Shown: piece by piece, positions 30,673 to 45,078 of the stretch
Position numbering within the stretch: the stretch's first letter is position 1
Layout of the letters: every line of letters starts with the position of its first letter
Source: Ustilaginoidea virens
Taxonomy: Eukaryota; Ascomycota; Sordariomycetes; Hypocreales; Clavicipitaceae
Assembly: GCF_000687475.1 (NCBI RefSeq)
Contig: NC_057318.1
Location: 4,278,001 to 4,342,000, forward strand
Direction: 5' to 3'
Length of the DNA: 64,000 nucleotides
The notes under the pieces: model-generated
What the model saw: the letters and a program-made list of their open reading frames with translations, nothing else
Told to the model about the DNA's origin: nothing
Database searches by the model: none
Made by a program: the position numbers and the translations under genes

Positions 30673-33519
30673 ACTTCTATTCATCATAACTGGTGGCCTT
30701 GGCTTGTATAAGAGCCGGTAGAAAAAATATAGACGGCGTTGTATTTTTTTTGATTGATTAGATTGCGCTAGTACACCAAAGGTTGAAGGTTGGAAGAAAA
30801 AAAAAGAGAATAGATTATCTTATCCTATAGATCGCGTCCGTCTGGAGAGACGTATGAATAGTTAAACAGGGCCAGCAATGGCGGAACTGCGGCGAATAGA
30901 AAGAACTATCCGAAAACAATATACTCAACTCAGTATGCTGGATTTCAAGGTGCCTTTCGAATGCGTGACTAGTGGCGCCCAGTGTTGGCCCCAATTCAGT
31001 GGAAATTTTCCCGTACGGAAGCGAGGTGGGTGGACGTGAGAGCGCCGAAACAAACGCCACGCCCGGCTCGGCGGCTTCCAGAGGTGGAGTTTTCAGTTTT
31101 GTTTCTGCTGCAGGTGCGTCATTGGCTTTCGATAGTTGAGACTCGAAGACAACCGGTTGGCAAGCGACTGCCTTAGCCTACCCAAGGTACCTTTACCTTG
31201 GGTAGGTCCATCTAGATCGCTCTGTGAACTCGAATAGGATCTACTCATAGACTCATTTTGCCCTGTTGCATCTGTAATTTTCGACCTTTTACCGCTAGCT
31301 TGTTATCTTTCAAGGTTGATGGGGTACGTACTGCCTCAGGCGGTGAGACGGCGTGGTGCAAGCCGCTATTTCGGCCTTAATCTTGCCTCGCTCTGTGGCT
31401 CGCCACCGTCTTTACATCTGATGGGCGGAAACTGTCAATTTTCTGACGCATTCCGGTAAAGCGGCCGATGAGGACATGTGACGTGATACAGTCGTTTCGT
31501 TTACTTTAGGTGTATCTGCTGGATGCCGATGATTTCGATCAGAATCGACAAGAATAGTCTTTTGTGTGCAATTCATAGCTTCCTCCTAGGCGGGTGGTTA
31601 GCGTGGTGATAAGGCAGGATGTTCTCGGCAGTTGCAATTTCAAACCGTTAGCTCCGCCGTGTATCTTGACCTCCATGCGCCCCAAACCTGGCCACTCGCC
31701 CTTTACTCCGGATGGTGATCGAAGACACACCGCCGCCGGCAAACGAGCTGCTGGCTTTTTTGGCTGGAGCAAGGCTTGTAAAAGCCTACCTTACTACCTT
31801 TGGGGCCGTGGAGAGAAAAGGGCTTGCGGTGCTCCGCCAGCATCACTCGCGCCCGCAGGTGGCGCTGTCTCATTCCGTCATCCCGCTGCCGGTTCCCGCC
31901 GTTTTCTGTTTTTCTTTGTCCGCTCTTTCGGCAAGGAGACTGTTGTCGCTGCCCAATATTGACGAGACGGCCGTTGACATGCGGATTTGCCACGACAACT
32001 TGGATTTGGCTTGGTCCACCAACCACTTTGACGCATGCGCTTCTGGAAGGAAAGACGGAAAAAGTTTCCTGTGTCGAGGACGCTGGAGCTGGTAAATGAC
32101 GCCGGTAAACGGTCGAGTTGGTATCGCATGAGAGAATAAATACGCCCTTTCTCACGCTTCGTAGAGCGCATGCGAAGACAAAAGCACCATATCCCCGGAA
32201 AGGAGCGCACGATTGATGCTACCCCTCCAGATCTTTTGTGCTGCATTAGGGCTCAGGTTGTGAAACCATCCAATGGCCGATCAACCCCATCTCTACTCCG
32301 TACCCAATCCGTCATCATGCAGCAATCAAACGGAAAGAACGGAGGGAAAGGAAAGTAATGGGGAGGAGGGAAGGGAGGGAATGGAGGAAGGAAGCAATGG
32401 TTACCTGGCAGGATATGCTGTGTGCTGAAGTCTGGGTCGTGCTTTCCCCTAACCAGAGCATACCAGTTGACGCCATAGGTGATCAAACTGCCAATGAATC
32501 CATCACATCGCCCCAAGTCATTACCTTACACCGTCCTATGTTTCAGGACTGGGGCAAACCACACGGGATCACGCGTTGCTTGGAACAATCCCTTGCATTT
32601 AGCTGCTTGACAATCCTTTGATGCCCAACATATTCGCCTGCAGGCCCATCAACCAGCTCCTCCCGATTTCTCCCTCGCATGATACTATTTACTCTTCAGA
32701 ATAGGCGAACAGGCCTCCAACAGACCCATGTCCATTCTTTAGATAGGGTCTGTTGGCTGCTCCCGTGCTTTTTCCCAGTCAGCGCTTGAGGATGTTGCCA
32801 TGGTGCTAATGCTATTCACGATGCTTTGCCCACCTCCCACTCGATTGGATGGTTTCGGATGAGGGATTGTTTTGTTCCTTCCAAAGCATTGGTCTATCCA
32901 TTCTTTTCTTGACTTTTTCTTCGTCGTCAGCGCCACGGACGCCACCCTCAGTTGTTTCGGACACCCCTTCTCCCGGACAAGGGGCCAGCAATGACTGTTC
33001 ACACCAGCAGCAATTCTAAGGAGGAAACCCGCGAATACGAGTGTAGAAACGGGGCTTCTTCAACAAAAAACGCGACCTTTTGGATTTGTGGTCTCTCTTC
33101 GCCCAATATGTCTCACCTTTTTTCATGGTCAGGGCTATTCTTTACTCCTCGCCCGTACAGCTGCTGATATAGATGCGGTTGCCCGAGACTTGGCATTGGT
33201 CTAACAGTTTAAAACCGGCCCCGTACATTGGGAGAATTCAGACATACGACAGGACTCCGTGTCTTCACATGATCTTTTCCGAATCAATCCGTCTCAAAGG
33301 TTCATACTATATGAACTGATACTTACCTGAATGGTGCTATTGTACAGTCCCCAATTTCACTGACAGATTGCGTTCAAAGTTTCTCCAGTCCTGTTTTTCT
33401 CCATTTTAATTCAGCATGCCCCTGTGCACATGGATCTCTGCCAGGGACTGGGACCTAACGCTAATTGCTGCGATTGGATCGTGATTTATGTATGCTGTCC
33501 TGCTTGTAACAATTATATG

Positions 33520-34450
33520 TCAGTCCTACCGCTCATATTCCCGGCCCAAAACTTGCGGTTTTGAGGCAACACGACGAGTTCTACTATGATACAATTCCTG
33601 GAGGACAATACACGTTCAAGTTTCTAGACTTGCATAACAAGTATGGCGTCGTGTTTCGAACGAGTCTTTGGGAAGTCCATGTCGCACAACACGACTTCCG
33701 CGCCGATCTGTACGGGGGTCCAACAAGTCCTCGGGGATTAATGGGCTTTTGGACAAAGAAGGTGAGCTTTTGTGAAAAATTCTGGTATAGTCGCAATAAC
33801 TGAGCAACGCCTTGTTCAAAAGTTCGGAGCTCCTGGTATGACAACAGCCTACCCCGAGAGATCAATGGAACATGGCCGCATCCGTATCTAATTATCCCCT
33901 AAAGAGAGTGTTGGCTACTGTCGACCATGAGAACCATAGGGCTCGACGGATGGCTGTGAATCCTTTCTTTTCCATACAGAGCGTACGTAATTTTCAGCTG
34001 GTGATTGAGGAGCGAGTTGATGGACTTGAGAAGCTCTCAACAGGCTGGCAGTTACTCGTGGGGACAATTTCATTAACATCACGTAACTTTTCCTAGCCTT
34101 AACGAACGGGTGCGATCGCCTGGAAACCACGAGAGATGAATAGTTAATCGCTGAATGATGATTGCTGAGGATGCGATGAATGAATATGCGTCTGCGTGGA
34201 GTCAACACCTGCGTAAGCAACGCGATTTCGTACTGCTCTGCTCTATTGTGAAAACAATTTCTGGCAAGGAAAAGCAACTTGACATTTGAAAAGCTAGACT
34301 TGGAGCTAAAACGACAGATAGTTTGTTGATGGGGACTCATACGGGACCACTCATAAAGCATGCAAACTGGATTCTGCGAACATTGTCAACCGAATGTTGG
34401 TGGATTCGTGCTCCAATGCTCGAGAGGTGCCGACAACCGAGAAGGGAAGG
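33520..34450 (+). pseudogene. Cytochrome P450 relic
   Basis: Broken pieces of one P450 in order. Near 33545 HIPGPKLAVL, the proline-rich hinge after the membrane anchor, runs into EFYYDTIPGGQYTFKFLDLH and a KYGVVFRTSLWEVHV stretch. A possible remnant intron with a GTGAGC donor starts at about 33760, then FGAPG. At 33907-34020 come LATVDHENHRARR and VNPFFSIQSVRNFQLVIEER, the helix C region with its heme-contacting Arg. At 34350-34385 there is HANWILRTL, the region before helix F/G. Frames shift between pieces, stops interrupt, and the I helix, ExxR and heme-binding Cys region are not found, so it cannot encode a working enzyme. The pattern resembles fungal CYP families near trichodiene-oxygenase-like P450s, but family assignment is unsure. 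Confidence 0.75.
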
Positions 34451-35116
34451 GGTTTTGCCTGGACTGCTTTGGCCGGCATTGAATGCCGATTTCGCACAAG
34501 GCTGTGCTGCGAGAAAAGTTGCATGTGGCGAGCACACACGGTGACTTGAACTTGAAACCATCATGAAGAATGAGATGATAGTTGGATGCGTTGCATATGT
34601 ATCAATTGACACTTTCCGTTATATGCCATAGGTATGTACCTACCTAGGTTCCTACCTACAAGGCAAGCAGCTCCACACAATTTCCAATACCGGACGTTAC
34701 GGAGTTGTCTGGAACCTCTAGATGCGGTCTGGTCTCGGTTTGGAACTTGCCGGAGCCAATAGCAGAGGACGTCATGCTATGGCCATTCTGGCAGCTTCGG
34801 ACGACGTACGACAACGGATGTGGATGTGGATGTGGATGTGGGGCTCGTCGTCACTTGTGGATATTTATTGTTGACTGCATGCATGGCATGGCATGGCATG
34901 GCATGGCGTTTGGCATCCTCGTTCTGCTCAACACAACAGTACGACGCTGTTCCTGCCTTTCGCTTGCCCACGCCCTCGTTTTTTCGTCTTGCCCTGAGCG
35001 GGCGCATGCTGTGTTGGCCGTCCCTTGGCTCTCTGGGCACCCTGCTTACAGGTTAGCGAACCGAACACCTGTCCGTCCTGCCCACGGGTTGAATTTGCGC
35101 AGGCTACGGCTTCAAA
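34451..35116. other. Spacer before MFSD10-like gene
   Basis: About 665 bases. It contains a GTACCTACCTAGG cluster at 34632-34662, GGATGT copies at 34814-34838 and GGCAT copies at 34881-34907. It includes the likely promoter of the transporter downstream. Confidence 0.55.
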
Positions 35117-36719
35117 ATGACGGCGTTTGTCGATGCAGCAACCAGAAGGAGGGTCCTCAAGGTGATTGTGGTATCGCTACTGCTTGACCTGGTAGGTCGT
35201 CCAGTTGACTCCAATCCCCTCCCTTGGGAGCCATGAAGCATGGTGGTTGCTCCACTTGTGGAATAAAGCCCTCGCTCGTTCCGACAACTAAACCTGGCTC
35301 TACTGGTTTAGATTTCCTTTACCTTTATCCTTCCACTCTTTCCGAAGCTGCTCGAATTCTACCGAGACCGTGAAGCTGCGTCCCCGGCTCTTGATGGGCC
35401 GCCAACATTGCTGCAACAAGTCCTCGGGGGCCTCAACAGATACAAGGCTTCTTTCTCGCGGCCCATTGATTCGCGACATGACATTGTTCTTCTCGGCGGA
35501 GCCATGGGCTCTCTCTTTTCGTACGTTACGTTACTTATTGCCCCGAGGCCGCCACCTCGTCCGGGAAGACGCAAAAGAAAGCAAAGTCAGTGTGTGTGTG
35601 CGGAGTGGCGAACGCTAACTAACCAAATCATGTTCATGACCGTCCAGCCTGTTGCAAGCCATTGCATCCCCCCTGATTGGCAAGTTGTCCGATCGAAAAG
35701 GCCGGCGTGCTGCGTTGCTAGTCTCCATGTGCGGAAACGTACTCTCCGTCATTCTTTGGGTGGCCGCCGTTGACTTCCGCACGTTTGTGGCGAGTCGGGT
35801 GGTTGGCGGCCTTTCAGAGGGCAATATCCAGCTGTCCACTGCCATGGCGAGCGACATATCCGACGAATCCTCTCGTGGCTCCACCATGGCAGTCATCGGC
35901 GCATGCTTCTCCATCGCCTTCACTTTTGGCCCAGGCCTGGGAGCGTGGCTCAGCACGAAACCCCTCGTCGCTGCCAACCCGTTCGCAACGGCTGCGGCGT
36001 TTAGTTTGGTTCTTGTGGTTGGCGAGACGATATATCTGTACGTCTCTCTACCAGAGACTTTGCCGTCAATGGCGGGCAAGGGAACCGGGCAAGGTAAAGG
36101 AACGGAAACAAGAGGCAAGCGGCAGGTCAGGACGAATTCTCACGTGCTGCTCAATGCGGTGCATTTCGTGTTCCTGCTCTTCTTTTCCGGAATGGAGAGT
36201 TCGCTGTCTTTTATGACCTACGAACTGTTTGAGTTCACATCTGGCAGGAACGGCAAACTGCTGGGGTATATCGGACTCGTCGCCTCACTCCTCCAGGGCG
36301 GCGTTACGCGTCGACTTTCCCCGTTGCTCTCTGTTCGAATTGGCGTCGTCTCGTGCCTGACTGCGTTTTTCCTGCTTGGACGGGTCAGCAGCGTCGGCGG
36401 GCTGTATCTGGCGGCAACTTGTCTGGCCATGACGTCTGCGACAGTAGTGACGGGCTTGAACGCCCTGAGCAGTTTCGAAGCCAGCGAGGACGAGCGAGGC
36501 TCCAAGTTGGGGATATTGAGGAGTTGGGGTCAGCTTGGTCGAGGGCTGGGTCCAATTCTGTTCACCAGCGTGTACTGGTGGGCAGGACGGGCCTATGCAT
36601 ACAACTTGGGTGCGACGGGTATCGCCATGGTCTCGGCGGTTGCTCTGATGGGACTAAAGACGCCTAGAGCGTCAGTGAAGGCCAATGGGGATGCCAATGC
36701 TAAGGCCAGAGCTGGTTGA
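35117..36719 (+). CDS. MFS transporter, MFSD10/tetracycline-resistance-like
   Basis: Exons 35117-35191, 35312-35520 and 35648-36719, 451 aa; introns 35192-35311 and 35521-35647, both GT-AG. The 25-residue first exon gives MTAFVDAATRRRVLKVIVV and half of helix 1 (SLLLDL), completed by ISFTFILPLFPKLL in exon 2. The join to exon 3, GSLFS|LLQAIASPLIGKLSD, creates the MFS loop motif GKLSDRKGRRAAL. Twelve helices can be placed. The large first extracellular loop after helix 1, with YRDREAASPALDG, is typical of the MFSD10 group, and the NIQLSTAMASDIS stretch is also family-like. Substrate is unknown; the human homologue is a putative organic-anion transporter. Splice sites are well supported by family continuity. 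Confidence 0.9.
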
Positions 36720-37658
36720 TGGACGACGGCTGGGGCGGTTGTAATGGGGCAAGGCAGGTGGCGATGCTCGTGGAGAGGACTCGAGTCACGGGCATGACTT
36801 TGTATTGTATGTAGGCAAGGAAACATGTCTTTGTTGATGCGAGACAGAAAGGGAGTGGACAAGTCCCGTTGGAAATGAGTTGCCAGTATTTGTCGAACAC
36901 ATGGACCTGCAAAGCAGCGCTGCCTTGACCTTTTTTATCCAGCAGCAATCTTTGACGAGGCCAGGGGTACCAAGACATCGGAAAATGTCAATCTACAGTT
37001 CTACGATGACAATCTCGGGGAGGGAGGGGGGGGGGGGGAGGAGAATCTGATGATGATGGCCCGGGGAAAAAAATCAAGATGGCTTGGGAGGTGCCGTGAT
37101 CTGATAGGTGGGATGGCAACCAGGTAGGTTCACAGCCGTTGCTCGGCTGGCGATGAGGCGATGATGCGCTGTCAGTCAACCTGCACGTGTGGCTGAGGGA
37201 CGCCCCAGCCTCTGGCGCTTTATCGTTGCTCTGGCGCAAGCCCGCAGGGCCCGCAGGTAAGACCGGGGCCAACTTGGGCGCTTAGGGCCAAGTCTGCAGC
37301 TTTTTTTGCCTGCGTCACCCGATAAACCAGCGGCACTGGCGCTGATTGGCGCCTGCCAGAAAATAAGTTTGCAACGACACAGCGATGGAGGGGTAAAACT
37401 CAAACTAAAACTGGCCTGCTTGCGCGGGCCAGCAAGAAGATGTCAATCTGGAGTGATTCAAGCGCAAAAAAAAAAATAAAAAAAAATAAAAGAGAGGTTT
37501 CGTGATAATCGAAGGCTACCGATTTCCTGCCCGATTCAGCTTGGTTACAATTGGATCCGCGGCTCGAGGGCCACTGGGGCATCAGAGCGGGAAAGCAAGG
37601 GAGGGATGGAGGGGGAGGCTCGACCTGTGGCATCGCCATCGCCATCTGAGAGATGGTG

Positions 37659-37698
<40 letters not shown>
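37659..37698 (+). repeat. GGGCAT tandem repeat
   Basis: About 6.5 perfect 6-bp copies. Confidence 0.9.
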
Positions 37699-38689
37699 TT
37701 GGACGTCTGGAGGGGGCAAAAGAACATGGAAGTTTGAGAAACTTGCGAGAGAGGACATCTATCTGCCCAGCTACGGAGCACGTCGCTCAAGATTAATATG
37801 AAAAGGGAAAAAAAAAATTGGTAAAAAAAAAATGATTATCGCTTCAGGCTCCCTTGGACATCCGGGGCGCCGGGGTAGGAGGAAAACAGTCCAACCACAA
37901 CGAGGCTTTGATTTGTTTTTGCGGGTTTGTGACTCACGCCGTGTCGGCAGGCCAGCCAAGAAAAAAAGGGACAATTCCACGCGGGCTCGGGCTACGAGTC
38001 CACGGATGACGGATGACGGATGATGGGTGATGGCAGCAAAATTAGATTTTCATTCGTCTCTGTTTGTTTAGGTTGGGCAGAAGAAAAAAGTCAACAACAT
38101 ATCCTCTTCGTGCATTGAGGGTGGAGCAAAAACTGGCAAAACTGGGGCTTGGACTGCCATCTATCCATCAGCCGGACTTTGGGTCGCAAGTGAAGGATTT
38201 TTCGATTTCTTCCCAAGATGCAGCCGCCTAGTCTCTAGTGTCTCTAGTCTCCACATTGTACCTGCTATCAGCTGGCACGTACCTGTCCGAACCCGGGTTT
38301 GCGAACCCGCTCGCCCACCCAGGTGTAGGTATGTACACGACGTGCTGCCGACGATCCAGAGTCCCGAGCCCAGGCTCCAGGCTCCAGAACAACTGGCCTT
38401 GGCCTGTCTAGAAAGCCGTTGCAAGAACCAGACGTACCAGACGGCTACTATTAGCTCTCAAGGGTTGCGGGCCATTATTTGCCCCTCTATTTGACTAGGA
38501 GGTAGGTCCTAGGCGGCAGATGGCTAGGAGCATCTACAATGACATAATTCAGGTGCCGGGCAGGCAAGCTGTTGGCGCGATACTTGTCCAGTACAAGGAG
38601 CGCAATGAACCAGATCTCTCCTCTTTGATTGGGTTGCGCCACGCACAGCTGAGAAAAACAGAGGGGTCGGGAAGGAAGGGCAAAGCGGG

Positions 38690-38690
38690 A

Positions 38691-38717
<27 letters not shown>
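38690..38717 (+). repeat. A28 homopolymer
   Basis: Twenty-eight consecutive A about 430 bases upstream of the eEF1A start. Confidence 0.95.
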
Positions 38718-38721
<4 letters not shown>

Positions 38722-38946
38722 CTCTGGTCTGTTAGGGCTAGCTAATTGGCTCCGTCACGACTCACACACAAGAGGCGCTGATTTCTCTGATTGCCCCGCG
38801 CCGCTTGCAGCAGCACCAGGCCCTCCCACCCCTCCCTCCCCCACCCTTCCTTTTAAATCCTCCCCTCCCACCACCTCCTTGCGAATTTTTCTCTCTTTCG
38901 CTCCTCGTCTCGCATACCCGGTTCAAGCATCCGATCTGCGAATTTT

Positions 38947-39089
38947 GTATGTCTTCCCATCACTCTTGTACCCTCATCATCAACATCATCATCATCATCA
39001 TCGTCATCATCGTCATCAAACATGGATAGATGATGAATCGGTGATTAATGATGGATGAGCCTTTCTGTCTAACTGACTCTGTCGACAGT
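38947..39089 (+). other. Probable 5' UTR intron of eEF1A
   Basis: A GTATGT donor at 38947, a CTAAC branch site at about 39070 and a GACAG acceptor at 39089 mark a 143-bp intron in the leader. A CAT/CAA trinucleotide repeat (38974-39019) lies inside it. Leader introns are common in fungal TEF1 genes. Inferred from splice signals only. Confidence 0.6.
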
Positions 39090-39148
39090 ACTTTCCGTTA
39101 AGACATCCACACTAGCACAAAACTTCACAAACCTCCAAATCCGCCAAA

Positions 39149-41042
<1,894 letters not shown>

Positions 41043-41866
41043 GCGATTCGAGTCGCTGCAAGTCTTGCGTGTGTATACTCGGCTGGATCCAGGGACAGTA
41101 ATGTTGTCACTTCTACGACGGAATGATTTACTTTGCTTTGGTTGAGCACTCGGCTATTTTGTCCAGGGGGGCACATGTAATGAGAAACAAGGTAAAAGAT
41201 TTTTCATGATGTGCTTGGGAAGGGAAAACATGCTAGAGTCTAGAAGTGATTCCCCAAAAAAACAAAAAACGAAGCTTGGTCGGAAGAAGTGCTGTTTAGC
41301 CGTGTGCCATTTGGTGGTGATGCCCATGGTAGTTGTGTATAACAACTTGAATGTACGAATAACAGCGAAACGGGGGCATGCCGTCCCAGCGCATGCTGCC
41401 CCAATGGCCATCTGGGGTCAGCATTGAGTACTATTGTATTCAGCACATGACGAGGTACATCGTCGAGGGGCCTTGATACTTGGAAGCGCACAAGATCCGA
41501 AAGCAGAATTAGACGCATGATAAAGAGTACTACTGATGCTATTGTACAACGCGATGGGGCTAAATCTGATAATACACATGATATACTGCGTTGCACACGC
41601 GGCCGGCTTGGGTTCCCCCGTCGGCTTCATCCCGTGTCCACCCCGGTAAACCTGACGGTCCCCCCTTTTTTTTTTTTCCCCCTTTCACGGGCGACAGGCT
41701 AGGAGGTTAGTTACCCTAACCGGGTCTGCTGCACTGTGTAGAGTAGTCGCGGCTGGTCGTTGGTTCCTCGATTTGCCGGACCAAACTCCTTGTTGCGCTA
41801 AAGGAGCAACCAAGTGCCGTTGTTGCGTCGTTTCCACGCACGCAGCAAATGGATATGCATCATGTG
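41043..41866. other. Convergent spacer, eEF1A / SLS1
   Basis: About 820 bases between stops; includes the 3' UTRs. No other gene seen. Confidence 0.5.
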
Positions 41867-44608
41867 CTAAGTGGAACGGTCGCTCGATACTGCCTGCGCG
41901 AGCTTGTGTCCCTCATGCCACGAAAAATGCACGCCGGTTGCCGTCTCCTCGACCAGCGTCAAAAAGCTCTGCAGCTGGTCCCGCGTCATGCCGCCGTTGC
42001 TGCTGCCGGGCGCGGCCGCGGCCGCGGAAGCGAGCGAGAGCCTCTGCTGCTGGCCGCCATGCTGGCCGGCCTCTGTGCTGCTGTAGCGGAGCACGTGGCC
42101 CTTCCAGTCGAGGTCGATGGCCTGGTGGATTTCCAGGCCGGCGAACGTGTACGGCAGGTTGACGAGCAGGTTGGCGGGCTGGCCGGCGGGCTGGCCGGCG
42201 GGGGCGGGTCGGCACTGCTCCGCGGATACCCACGTGCCGGGGATGGAAAAGGTCGTCTTGCTGGGCGTGAGGAGGCGGCCCTGGAGCGGGTTGAACTCGG
42301 AGGCGCGCAGGAACTCCTGGAGGGGGGCTTGGCCGGCGTCGAGCGGCAGCAGGCGCGTCTGGGAGATTCGCACGTCGACGCTCTCGTTGGGGAGCAGGAT
42401 GTCGATTTCTCGCCACGGCAGAACGGCTTCTAGCACAGACGTGCGCGGGAAGGAAAAGTTGGACAGGTCCGTGAGGGCGTTGATGGGTACGCGCAGGCGG
42501 ACCGGGGGGGGGATGGCGCCGCCGACGGAAGACGATGGGGCTGTCGCGTCGGCGGCAAAGTTGAGGATGATGCTCCTCTCCTGGGCGCTGGGAGCCGGAG
42601 CATCGGCGGTAGTGTGGGTGAGTGCTGCCGGATGGGGAACGACGGGACAGAGAGTCCGCCGCTTCGCTGCCGACTTGGCCGTTCGAGGACCCTGCTCCAT
42701 GTGCAGGATGTGGCCAAACGTGGCTACTGTCTCGACGCGCTCCTCGGGAGAGGCCAGGTGCGCTCGAGGCAGCTGCACATGGCGGGGGAAGTCGAGCGCA
42801 GGCGTCATCGCGTCGGTTGCGTGGCCCACGGGGTTGGTGAATCGATACCACGGGCGTAGCTTGTCCCTCCAGGCCATGCTTCGCTTGTCTCGCTGATGTG
42901 CGACAGTAGCGCTCCTCGTGGTTTTTGCAGAGGGCGTCTCGGGCAGCACCTGGACTTGCTTGTATTTGGGAGTCATCTCCTTGCTGACCAGTAGCCTCAA
43001 CACGACATCGGGGGGGGTTTCCAGTTCTTTGCTGGGGGCGTCGGTCACAGGAAGCCAGGATACCGACAGTTGCTGAGCATCATGGTCAGCATGTTCGACC
43101 TGGGCGGAGAGCAAAGTCGAGCTCGAAAGAAAAGAAACAAAAGAAAAGAAAGGGAACGGAATGAAAGAAGAGGGGAAAGGTGCGTACGGCGTGCTCTTGA
43201 TCAAGCTGTAGAGCCGTGTTGGTCAAGTTTGCCAGCTCCTCCAACATCTCTTCCCGCAAGTTGTCCTCTTCAATCATGCCGACGGGAACCGTCTCGGTCT
43301 GGATGCTTCGCGCAATCTCGTCAAGCCTCGTCAGCACTGCAGAGACGGTGGCTTTGGGAGCGTAGATGCCAAGCCGATTCTCTTGGGGGCTGGTGCTTAT
43401 CCTCTCGTTGTTCGACTTGTCGAGGTAATCGGCGCGAAGTTGTTCGAGGATTCCGCTAGACCGTCCTACGGGTTGGGTTAGCAAAACCCCCCGGGGGGGG
43501 GGGGGGGGGGGGGGGAGGGGGGGTGAGTAACTTTGCGTGGGAAACTTGATGCATGCAAAAAGGGGGGACGGGGCTTACTGGCAACCAGCGCAAACACCTT
43601 GGGCTGCAGCCAGACAACAGCCGCGCCGAGGCCTTGGATGTGCTCGCGCACTTCCAGCTTCCACTTTGCGCTCAGGATCAAGAACGCCTGTCGCTGCTTG
43701 TTCCTGAGATCATGCCAATGGCTGCGCTGCGCGGCAGACCAAGGGCTTTGGCTCCGGATCCAGGGGTAGCTCGGCGTCGCGTCGTCGGCCCACCCAGCAC
43801 CACCGGGGCGGTTGTCGAGGTTGAGATATGTGACGAGCTGCTCCTGCGTGAATCCGTTGACGAGGCTTTCCATCATTTTCTCAAACTCCCTCTCCCCCAC
43901 GGCCCTGCCGTCTTTGGGTCGGATCTCCTCGATGTTGTCCCACACTTTGTCGGACAAGGCCGACTCGTCTCCCTGCGGAGGATAAACCGTCCGCCAGTTG
44001 ATCGGGGCGTCGGTCGGGGCCTGCATCTCTTGGAGCGCCGGGATAGCCTTCTTGGGCCTCTTGACCTTTTGCGCGCTTACGACAATCGCTTCGATCGGCT
44101 TTCCCAGCGCGTTCACGCCGAGGCTTCGGCGGCTGACAAGGTCGTGAGGTAACCCTCCCCGTCTCTTCATCTCCGAGCGGCTGGCACCGGCTCGCTCCTC
44201 CGTCGGGGCTGGGTTCTCGGGCATGCCGTAGGCATCCTGATCTGCAGCCGGATCGGGGGCATGCGCCGAATCAGCGGCTGTTGTAGACTCGGGCCCTGAA
44301 TCTGCCCGTTGCTCTTCTGCGCTCTTGCCCTCCGCCTCGCCGTGACCCGGCTGCCATCTCGCGGCTGCTTCGGCCCGGGTGGCGGGTTCGTCTTGATGAC
44401 GGACGGCTGCGAGAGTAAAGTCCTCTGTGCTTTCTGCGCCTCGGGGCGACAAGTCGGATGCGTGCCGTCTCGATGAGCGTTGCTGGTACGCGGCGAAAGC
44501 CAAAGCCGAAGCCGCCGTGTGTGGAAGTGGAAAGGAGCCGTTCCGCTGCGAAAGCCGAAGCCGGCAGGCCAGGCATACGATTGGCGACCTTGCCGCCCGG
44601 ACGATCAT
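41867..44608 (-). CDS. SLS1: Sls1-type mitochondrial inner-membrane regulator
   Basis: Complement of exons 44608-43579, 43466-43189 and 43099-41867, 846 aa; introns 43467-43578 (112 bp) and 43100-43188 (89 bp), both GT-AG. Sls1 in yeast couples mitochondrial transcription to translation at the inner membrane. The N-terminus (MIVRAARSPIVCLACRLRLS) is a basic, Arg-rich targeting sequence. The middle contains IRPKDGRAVGEREFEKMMES then FTQEQLVTYL, typical of the family, and SPWSAAQRSHWHDLRNKQRQ. Exon 2 carries the KH-like part with TVSAVLTRLDEIARSIQTET. Exon 3 holds the C-terminal domain (PWYRFTNPVG, RLLTPSKTTFSIPG). Intron 1 contains a G23 run on the + strand. Divergent from NSE3. Confidence 0.85.
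43493..43515 (+). repeat. G23 homopolymer inside SLS1 intron 1
   Basis: Twenty-three consecutive G on the + strand (C on the SLS1 sense strand), followed by A and seven more G, in intron 43467-43578. Confidence 0.95.
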
Positions 44609-44641
44609 GGGAAGACGAGTAGCCAAAGCCAGATAGTTTGT

Positions 44642-44672
<31 letters not shown>

Positions 44673-45078
44673 CTTGCTTCTGGTCCGGTCGGCAAGTGGC
44701 TGTGGACTCGGGAGTCATCCCAAAAGTCGAGCTTTACTGACGGGCAGGGCACTTTTACTTGCTGGACCAGGCAGGGTTGCTGGAAATTTGCACCGGGTGT
44801 GCTCTTATCGATAAGAGAGGGCCAAGAAAATTTCCACGGCTCAACGCGTCGGCAATCACGCGTGTGTCGCTCAATAGTCAGTCGAGAGAAGTCAAGTCTG
44901 GTCTGAAACCTGGTTCAACGCCCCCACCTTCAGAGGCATGATGAGATATTGCCTTTGTCTTCTTTCCCGAGCTATACAAAGCACGGATACCAGTGTCTGA
45001 GACTTCGCCCCTGATTCAGCCGGGATAGACCCTCACTCGGCACAAGTCTTCCGCGCAGTTTGTCGCTGTTGATAGATA
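44609..45078. promoter_or_regulatory. Divergent promoter, SLS1 / NSE3
   Basis: About 470 bases between divergent starts. A T29 run lies at 44644-44672, so the SLS1 leader would carry A29 about 36 bases before its start codon. Confidence 0.6.
44644..44672 (+). repeat. T29 homopolymer in the SLS1 leader
   Basis: Twenty-nine T on the + strand, which is A29 on the SLS1 sense strand. Confidence 0.95.

Larger units (their letters stand above)
24896..33519. other. Gene-free, repeat-rich region of about 8.6 kb
   Basis: I find no frame with family similarity on either strand. Most open frames are broken up by homopolymers or repeats. It holds many tandem arrays between 27.1 and 29.4 kb, an A40 run, TACGGAGTA words at 26433, 26561, 28519 and 32294, and AGGTACCT clusters near 27475, 28385 and 31185. 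A TATATAAAT-like stretch at about 30080 has no gene downstream. Confidence 0.6.
36720..39148. promoter_or_regulatory. Spacer and eEF1A promoter region
   Basis: About 2.4 kb. It holds a six-copy GGGCAT array at 37659-37698, an A28 run at 38690-38717 and a C/T-rich tract at 38810-38935 just before the transcribed leader of eEF1A, a common feature of strong fungal promoters. A TTTTAAATC stretch at about 38851 could serve as a TATA-like element. No gene seen. Confidence 0.55.

Noticed and set aside
31585..31660. Possible tRNA-like stretch
   Set aside because: The ends GGCGG and CCGCC can pair, but there is no acceptable B box or anticodon stem.
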